NCBI GenBank assembly: GCA_900470155.1
Contig: UBZT01000011.1
Span: 1 to 36,626 of the forward strand
Source: Hyphomicrobiales bacterium
GTDB taxonomy: Bacteria; Pseudomonadota; Alphaproteobacteria; Rhizobiales; Rhizobiaceae
Direction of reading: 5' to 3'
Length of the DNA stretch: 36,626 bases
Position numbers and translations under genes: made by a program. The number at the start of each line of letters is the position of its first letter. Within the stretch, counting starts at the first letter, position 1. Below are positions 32,679-36,626 of this stretch, piece after piece. The notes below the pieces were generated by a model that saw only the letters and a program-made list of their open reading frames with translations, made no database searches and was not told where the DNA came from.

Positions 32679-33278
32679 ATGCTGAAGAATTCTGGTGAAA
32701 GGCATCGTGCCAAACTCATTGATGCCGCCGCGAAAATTATCCGTGAGGAAGGTGTCGCCGTTGCGACCACGAGACGTATCTCGGTTGAGGCGGGGGTCTC
32801 GCTTGGCAGCCTTCACTACCATTTTGACACCAAGCAGCAGCTTTTTGAGGCGGTTTCCGAGACGTTCGGTGCGACTGGCAAAGAGTGGGTTGCCAGGCAC
32901 ATTCAACCAAAAATGGGGGTTGCAACTGCGGCTGGCGTGATCGGGCGTGCATTCGCCACTTGGGCAGCCCGTACGCCTGAAGACCAGCTGACCGAATTTG
33001 AACTCGGCATCTGGGCGCTGCGCACGGACATCCAGTTTAAGCTGCCCCAGGACGCCTATCAGGACTGGTTGTGCACCTACATGGAGCTGCTCAGCGCAGC
33101 TACACAGGACGATGAGCCACCCCGTGACTTGGATGCAATTGCCAGATCACTCGTTGCGCTTGTGGATGGCTTTATCATTCAAGATCACTTTCTGCGGGAG
33201 ACCGCACTTCCGACCTCTGCCGACCGGTTGATCGATGCGCTTGTCAGGGCGATTGAGGGCGGCTTTTACGACCTCTAG
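32679..33278 (+). CDS. TetR-family regulator, BetI-like position
   Basis: A 199-residue protein. The N-terminal helix-turn-helix (about residues 8-55) has LIDAAAKIIREEGVAVATTRRISVEAGVS, then the recognition helix LGSLHYHFDTKQQLFEAV; motif core is GSLHYHF. The C-terminal part is a helical ligand domain. ATG 32679 has AAGGA 5 bases upstream; a longer frame to 32532 exists but overlaps the operator region. It is divergent from the amine import and oxidation operon and probably represses it, as BetI does for choline genes, though overall it is not clearly BetI. Confidence 0.9.
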   Translation: MLKNSGERHRAKLIDAAAKIIREEGVAVATTRRISVEAGVSLGSLHYHFDTKQQLFEAVSETFGATGKEWVARHIQPKMGVATAAGVIGRAFATWAARTPEDQLTEFELGIWALRTDIQFKLPQDAYQDWLCTYMELLSAATQDDEPPRDLDAIARSLVALVDGFIIQDHFLRETALPTSADRLIDALVRAIEGGFYDL

Positions 33279-33415
33279 CGAAGGCGCGGCTGTGCTGTCG
33301 GCTCAGGTCGGCGGAGGACACAAGCGGTTCATCGTCGCGAAGATCCTAATTGACCCCTCGGACAAAATAAAATACTCAATGGTCTAATTCTGTTTGACTT
33401 CTCTGGAGAGCGACA

Positions 33416-34219
33416 ATGGCAAGACGGATCAACTTCATCAACCCCTTTGGAACAACGGCTTATGACGACCTCATCAAGGAGACGTTGTCGCATTATGCGA
33501 TGGATGACACGACGCTCGAGGTGACGCATCTTGAGGGTTGCCCGTCCGATATGGATTACTTCTACCCCAAGCATATCGTTGAGGCGGCTCTGTTCGAGGC
33601 CGTGAAAAAGTCCGAGGAAGACGGCTTTGACGCCGTTATCAGTGGATGTTGCTATGATCCAGGCGTTATGGTCGCACGCGAGCTGGTCAACATACCCGTC
33701 GTTGGACCGTTCGAAGCGTCACTCAGCATGCTGTCTTATTACGGGCGCACGGCAGTTATCGTCACGGACCATGTCAAGGCAGGCGCCCAGATGAAGGACA
33801 ACGTCAAGCTCTATGGCGCTTCTGACCGGATCCTCGGGCTCGACGTTATAAATTGGTATGTCAAGGACATGGTCAAGGACACCGCGTCCGTGGCGCAAGA
33901 TGTCGTCGAGGTCACAGCCAAGTCGATTGAGAAATCTGGTGCAGAAGTTGTTATTCTCAACTGCACGATCATTGCCGCGTCGTATCAGCGCTATCTGATG
34001 AACGGTGGCACGCCCGCCCCATTCCCGATCCTCAATCCGAATCTGATGGCGCTCAGCATGGCTGAGAACCTTGCGAACCTCCATCAGAAGGGCAGCTACC
34101 AGGTTTCACGTCTGGGCTACTATGCTCAGCCGCAGCAGGAGCACTTCCAGAAGGTTAGCGAGCAAACCCGCCAGGCATGGCGCGACGCGCAGCCTTCGCT
34201 CGCAAAGAGCTTCGCTTAA
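33416..34219 (+). CDS. Aspartate/glutamate/hydantoin racemase family protein
   Basis: A 267-residue protein. Catalytic cysteines sit at the two expected places: ISGCCYDPG (Cys78, with Cys79 beside it) and LNCTII (Cys183). The N terminus is INFINPFGTTAYDD, as in hydantoin racemases, and the strand order matches the Asp/Glu racemase fold. GGAGAG precedes the ATG by 5 bases. The substrate may be an amino acid or hydantoin, or a non-racemase relative such as a maleate isomerase; this cannot be settled here. It stands alone after the TetR gene and ends with a terminator. Confidence 0.85.
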   Translation: MARRINFINPFGTTAYDDLIKETLSHYAMDDTTLEVTHLEGCPSDMDYFYPKHIVEAALFEAVKKSEEDGFDAVISGCCYDPGVMVARELVNIPVVGPFEASLSMLSYYGRTAVIVTDHVKAGAQMKDNVKLYGASDRILGLDVINWYVKDMVKDTASVAQDVVEVTAKSIEKSGAEVVILNCTIIAASYQRYLMNGGTPAPFPILNPNLMALSMAENLANLHQKGSYQVSRLGYYAQPQQEHFQKVSEQTRQAWRDAQPSLAKSFA

Positions 34220-34232
34220 GGCCAAATCAAGA

Positions 34233-34266
34233 GGCGCCCCAAATCAATGGTTTGGGCTGCCCTTTT
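34233..34266 (+). terminator. Rho-independent-like terminator after the racemase gene
   Basis: GGC..CCCAAA (34233-34243) pairs with TTTGGG..GCC (34251-34261) across a short loop, with a two-base internal mismatch. The run CTTTT (34262-34266) follows directly. It begins 14 bases after the racemase stop. Confidence 0.6.
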
Positions 34267-34740
34267 CGTTGGCGGCGGGGTAGATACGGGCACCAGCCAG
34301 CTGTCGTCGATTCTCTGCAATCGTCGATCTGATGCCGTCGTGCCAGACCAATCATTGCGGGGTTTGGTGAGAAGCCACTTCGTGGTGGGGCAAAGCAAGC
34401 CTGCAACTGCATTTTCAATTCAAAAGTCTACAGCGTGCATTGACCGGGCATTTCCGCTGGTTGGCACTGTCGAAGATGCTGTCAAAACCTCTTCCCTGAG
34501 TGCGAAAGTGCGGCCAAAGAGGCGACGGGCCTTAGCCTATGAGGTGGTTCAGCGGGGCGCGTACTCGCGCAAATCTATCCAAACGAGACCGCCTCCGGCG
34601 TGTCGTCAATGCCAATACGGCGAACGGAATTTGCCATAACCGACAATCGACATGGCAAGTTCCACCCATATGCTTCAGTGAGAAATGTCGGTCGCAGAGC
34701 GGCGAAACATCAGCGCTGAACGCATTGGTCAGCGCGCAAC
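34267..34740. other. 474-base gene-less stretch between the racemase terminator and citryl-CoA-lyase-like gene
   Basis: I see no gene I can support here. Open frames are short and show no recognisable domain. One plus-strand stretch near 34495-34560 (VRPKRRRALAYEVVQR) faintly resembles the N terminus of a GntR-type regulator but cannot be followed further in any frame. It could be a heavily decayed gene. Confidence 0.3.
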
Positions 34741-35568
34741 TCAGTTCGGGCGCGTTTCCCATCCAGCTGCAGACATATCGTCAGCCAGACTCTTGCGCTC
34801 GCGTGCATAGTCAACGGCGTCGTCCGGAATTGTGCGAATGCGTGTCTTCGACTGAAGTTCTTCCGAGATATGCGCAACGACCCCAGGGAAGGTGGAAAGC
34901 AGCGCCAGGCCCGTCATTTCGTCCGGGGTGAAGCCCATTTCCGTCAGGATTGCCGCCATCATTCCAACTTCATTGATAGCCATCTCGGGCTTGTTCACCC
35001 GCTTGATGAAGGCGCGGTGGACCGCTTCATACCATTCGCACACGTCACCCCAAACGCCCGCATCCATGGCAATTGACTTCAATTTCTGGGCGCGAGGGTC
35101 GCTGTATTTGAAGTTGGGATGACCAAAACCACCAACCCGCATTTTCTTGGCGCGGATCTCGTCAACGGCAGCCTCCGCACATTCGTCGATCGACATGTCG
35201 GCCTTGCGATGGGTCTCGTATGTGCTGCGGATGAAGAGGCCGGCACTATCTGGCGCCAGTGTATATTCACCGGCCGATAGCATCGCGGTTGCCAGACCTG
35301 CAACCATAGACGGATTGCCGGATACGCAGTAGCGCGCGGCAACCGTGCCGGGCTTCTTGAGCGAGTAGTCCAGCACAGAGCAGAGGATCGCCTCGATCAC
35401 TTTCGCCTGACCTGGGGTGGGGAGCTGGCCGCGAATGAGCAGATAGGTCGCGGCGGAGAATGTTACGTTGCCGATGAGGTCGCCCAGGCTGTAGCCACGG
35501 ATGAAAACGTCTGCTTCTTCCACGTCGCTGACGCTGGTTGTCCACGATTTCCGTGCCTCAGTGCTCAT
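34741..35568 (-). CDS. Citryl-CoA-lyase-like protein (citrate synthase superfamily)
   Basis: A 275-residue protein, about two thirds the length of citrate synthase (about 430). It keeps the core GYSLGDLIGNVTFSAATYLLIRG region (motif GYSLGDLIG), a GNPSMVAGLATAMLSAG helix, and the histidine motif VGGFGHPNFKYSDPRA with GFGHP at the active-site histidine. STFPGVVAHISEE holds the substrate-binding helix. This size and pattern fit the short citryl-CoA lyase group, which cleaves citryl-CoA to acetyl-CoA and oxaloacetate. ATG 35568 has AAGGA 7 bases upstream. No ligase partner is in the window; another short-acyl-CoA substrate is possible. Confidence 0.8.
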   Translation of the reverse strand: MSTEARKSWTTSVSDVEEADVFIRGYSLGDLIGNVTFSAATYLLIRGQLPTPGQAKVIEAILCSVLDYSLKKPGTVAARYCVSGNPSMVAGLATAMLSAGEYTLAPDSAGLFIRSTYETHRKADMSIDECAEAAVDEIRAKKMRVGGFGHPNFKYSDPRAQKLKSIAMDAGVWGDVCEWYEAVHRAFIKRVNKPEMAINEVGMMAAILTEMGFTPDEMTGLALLSTFPGVVAHISEELQSKTRIRTIPDDAVDYARERKSLADDMSAAGWETRPN

Positions 35569-35744
35569 ATGGTCATTCCTTGCTAATGATCTGTTTGCAG
35601 CTCTACGCCTTGTTCTCAGAGAAACGTTACCAACGATCGAAATATTTGTCTAGGCGGTATGTTTTTTGGATTGTAAGGTACGCTTCACAATTCACGGGCA
35701 ACTGCCGGGGTCGGCTGCTGACGGATGAAAGAAAGGATATCGAC

Positions 35745-36161
35745 TTGAGAACGCATTCAGGTGTGGTGTATCCCGCCAATTGTGACGCAATGGGCCATAT
35801 GAACGTGCAGTATTATGTCGCGGCTTTCGACCAGGCGATGTGGCATCTCGTGCATGGCCTGGGCTATCAAGCCGCGTGGCAGACGGAACGGGAACACGGC
35901 TGGGCCGACGTCCAGCACTTTGTCTCGTTCAGCAAGGAGCTAAAGGTCGGAAGCCTTTTCTATGTCGAGAGTGGCGTTGTAGCCATCGGAGAGAAATCGC
36001 TCACCAGTGTCCATAAAATGTTCAATATGGATGGAGAGCTGTGCGCGCGCGATGAGATCAAATCTGTCTATTTCGATCTGCGGCAACGTCGCGGCATACC
36101 CTTGCCACAGACGCTCCGCGACAAGGCCGAGCAGTTGATGAACCCGGAAAGCGCCACGTAA
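35745..36161 (+). CDS. Acyl-CoA thioesterase, 4-hydroxybenzoyl-CoA thioesterase (hot-dog) family
   Basis: A 138-residue hot-dog-fold protein. The family motif is ANCDAMGHMNVQYYV near residues 11-25, where the aspartate (D14 of CDAMGHMN) is the catalytic residue of this group. A long upstream frame exists, but the product only gains homology from YPANCD. TTG 35745, with AAAGGA 7 bases upstream, gives the normal family length. It hydrolyses a short or aromatic acyl-CoA. It is divergent from the citryl-CoA-lyase-like gene; a shared CoA-thioester pathway is plausible. Similar thioesterases act on betainyl-CoA in carnitine pathways, but that is only a lead. Confidence 0.82.
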   Translation: MRTHSGVVYPANCDAMGHMNVQYYVAAFDQAMWHLVHGLGYQAAWQTEREHGWADVQHFVSFSKELKVGSLFYVESGVVAIGEKSLTSVHKMFNMDGELCARDEIKSVYFDLRQRRGIPLPQTLRDKAEQLMNPESAT

Positions 36162-36293
36162 GCTCGGCGGCAACCGCTGGAATTTCCAGAAATCGGCGCC
36201 TCCGGCAGAGCGGAAACGACCTTTCGATCGGCAGGGGAAGAGTGGCCTCTGCTGACCGCCGCGGATTGCAGCGATCGGCGTTAGTCGTCATTC

Positions 36294-36626
36294 TCACATG
36301 TTCGGATAGACCGGCCCCTCGCCGCCTTGAGGCGGCACCCAGGTTATGTTCTGGTTCGGGTCCTTGATGTCGCAGGTCTTGCAGTGGACGCAGTTTTGCG
36401 CGTTGATGACGAAGGTCTCCTCGCCATCCTTCTCCACCCATTCATAGACGCCGGCCGGACAGTAACGCGTCGACGGGCCGGCATAGATGCCGAGTTCGGA
36501 CCGCTTCTGCAGGTCCATGTCCTTGACCTTGAGGTGAACCGGCTGGTCTTCCTCGTGGTTGGTGTTGGACAGGAAGACCGAGGACAGGCGGTCGAAGGTC
36601 AGCACGCCATCGGGCTTCGGATAGGC
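36294..36626 (-). CDS. Electron transfer flavoprotein-ubiquinone oxidoreductase, C-terminal part (window-truncated)
   Basis: The 110 C-terminal residues of ETF-QO, open to the right edge. The 4Fe-4S site is visible: one Cys in [10 protein letters not shown] and a C-x2-C-x2-C cluster in [14 protein letters not shown], followed by [13 protein letters not shown], the standard C-terminal end. It feeds electrons from acyl-CoA and amine (dimethylglycine or sarcosine type) dehydrogenases via ETF into ubiquinone at the inner membrane. It ends 132 bases before the convergent thioesterase gene. Confidence 0.95.
   Translation of the reverse strand, partial: AYPKPDGVLTFDRLSSVFLSNTNHEEDQPVHLKVKDMDLQKRSELGIYAGPSTRYCPAGVYEWVEKDGEETFVINAQNCVHCKTCDIKDPNQNITWVPPQGGEGPVYPNM

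Noticed and set aside
27897..33278. Calling the amine operon a canonical betICBA choline cluster
   Set aside because: The importer is Pot-type, the TetR gene is not clearly BetI, and betC is absent; only family-level names are supported.
34495..34640. Possible remnant of a GntR-type regulator
   Set aside because: Only about 16 residues resemble the family start, and no frame continues the helix-turn-helix; too weak to call.

Overview
The window looks like an alphaproteobacterium, most likely Rhizobiales (Rhizobium/Agrobacterium/Shinella type). The base composition is GC-rich. There are many LysR-type regulators, each beside a short metabolic operon, as well as rhizobial-style Pot/Bet-like amine catabolism and an ETF-ubiquinone oxidoreductase. 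This placement is inference from gene style; there is no rRNA or other marker gene.

Region 1 (1-11428) is the striking part. A partial cassette (ABC ATPase, a two-domain ThuA/GATase-like protein and an FmdE-like protein) is followed by a divergent LysR gene. After it comes a second, longer cassette of ten genes that almost all overlap. This cassette encodes a complete FecBCD/BtuFCD-type importer (binding protein, permease, ATPase), a second FmdE-like protein, and then the whole carbon-phosphorus lyase core and its two ATPases: phnG, phnH, phnI, phnJ, phnK and phnL. The Fe-S cysteines and radical residues of PhnJ and the zinc histidines of PhnI are intact. The usual phosphonate importer genes phnCDE and the usual phnM, phnN and phnP are absent from the window. 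A C-P lyase translationally coupled to a metallophore/vitamin-type importer and FmdE-like proteins is the best candidate here for an undescribed system. One reading is that it imports and breaks down a phosphonate taken up as a metal complex or other bulky ligand.

Region 2 (11429-24650) is a run of small redox and detoxification units, each with its regulator: pirin plus a YcaC-like hydrolase with a LysR; HxlR with a quinone oxidoreductase; an aldehyde dehydrogenase with a LysR; and a five-gene unit (glutathione S-transferase, a PNPOx-reductase-ferredoxin fusion, an AhpD-like protein, a DUF1348/NTF2-like protein and a short AhpD-like protein) followed by a LysR. Shared short palindromic boxes lie upstream of several of these genes. 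An exported alpha/beta hydrolase with an Asp nucleophile closes the region. It is followed by a hairpin and by a frameshifted remnant of an NAD(P)-binding epimerase-like gene.

Region 3 (25251-36626) holds a minus-strand operon with a PotABCD-type amine importer, a GMC alcohol dehydrogenase (choline dehydrogenase-like) and a betaine-aldehyde-dehydrogenase-like enzyme, facing a TetR regulator across a strong palindrome. Together they suggest import of an amino alcohol or quaternary amine and its two-step oxidation to an acid. An Asp/Glu/hydantoin racemase, a citryl-CoA-lyase-like protein, an acyl-CoA thioesterase and the C-terminal end of ETF-QO complete the window. I found no confident rRNA, tRNA, CRISPR array or intact mobile element.
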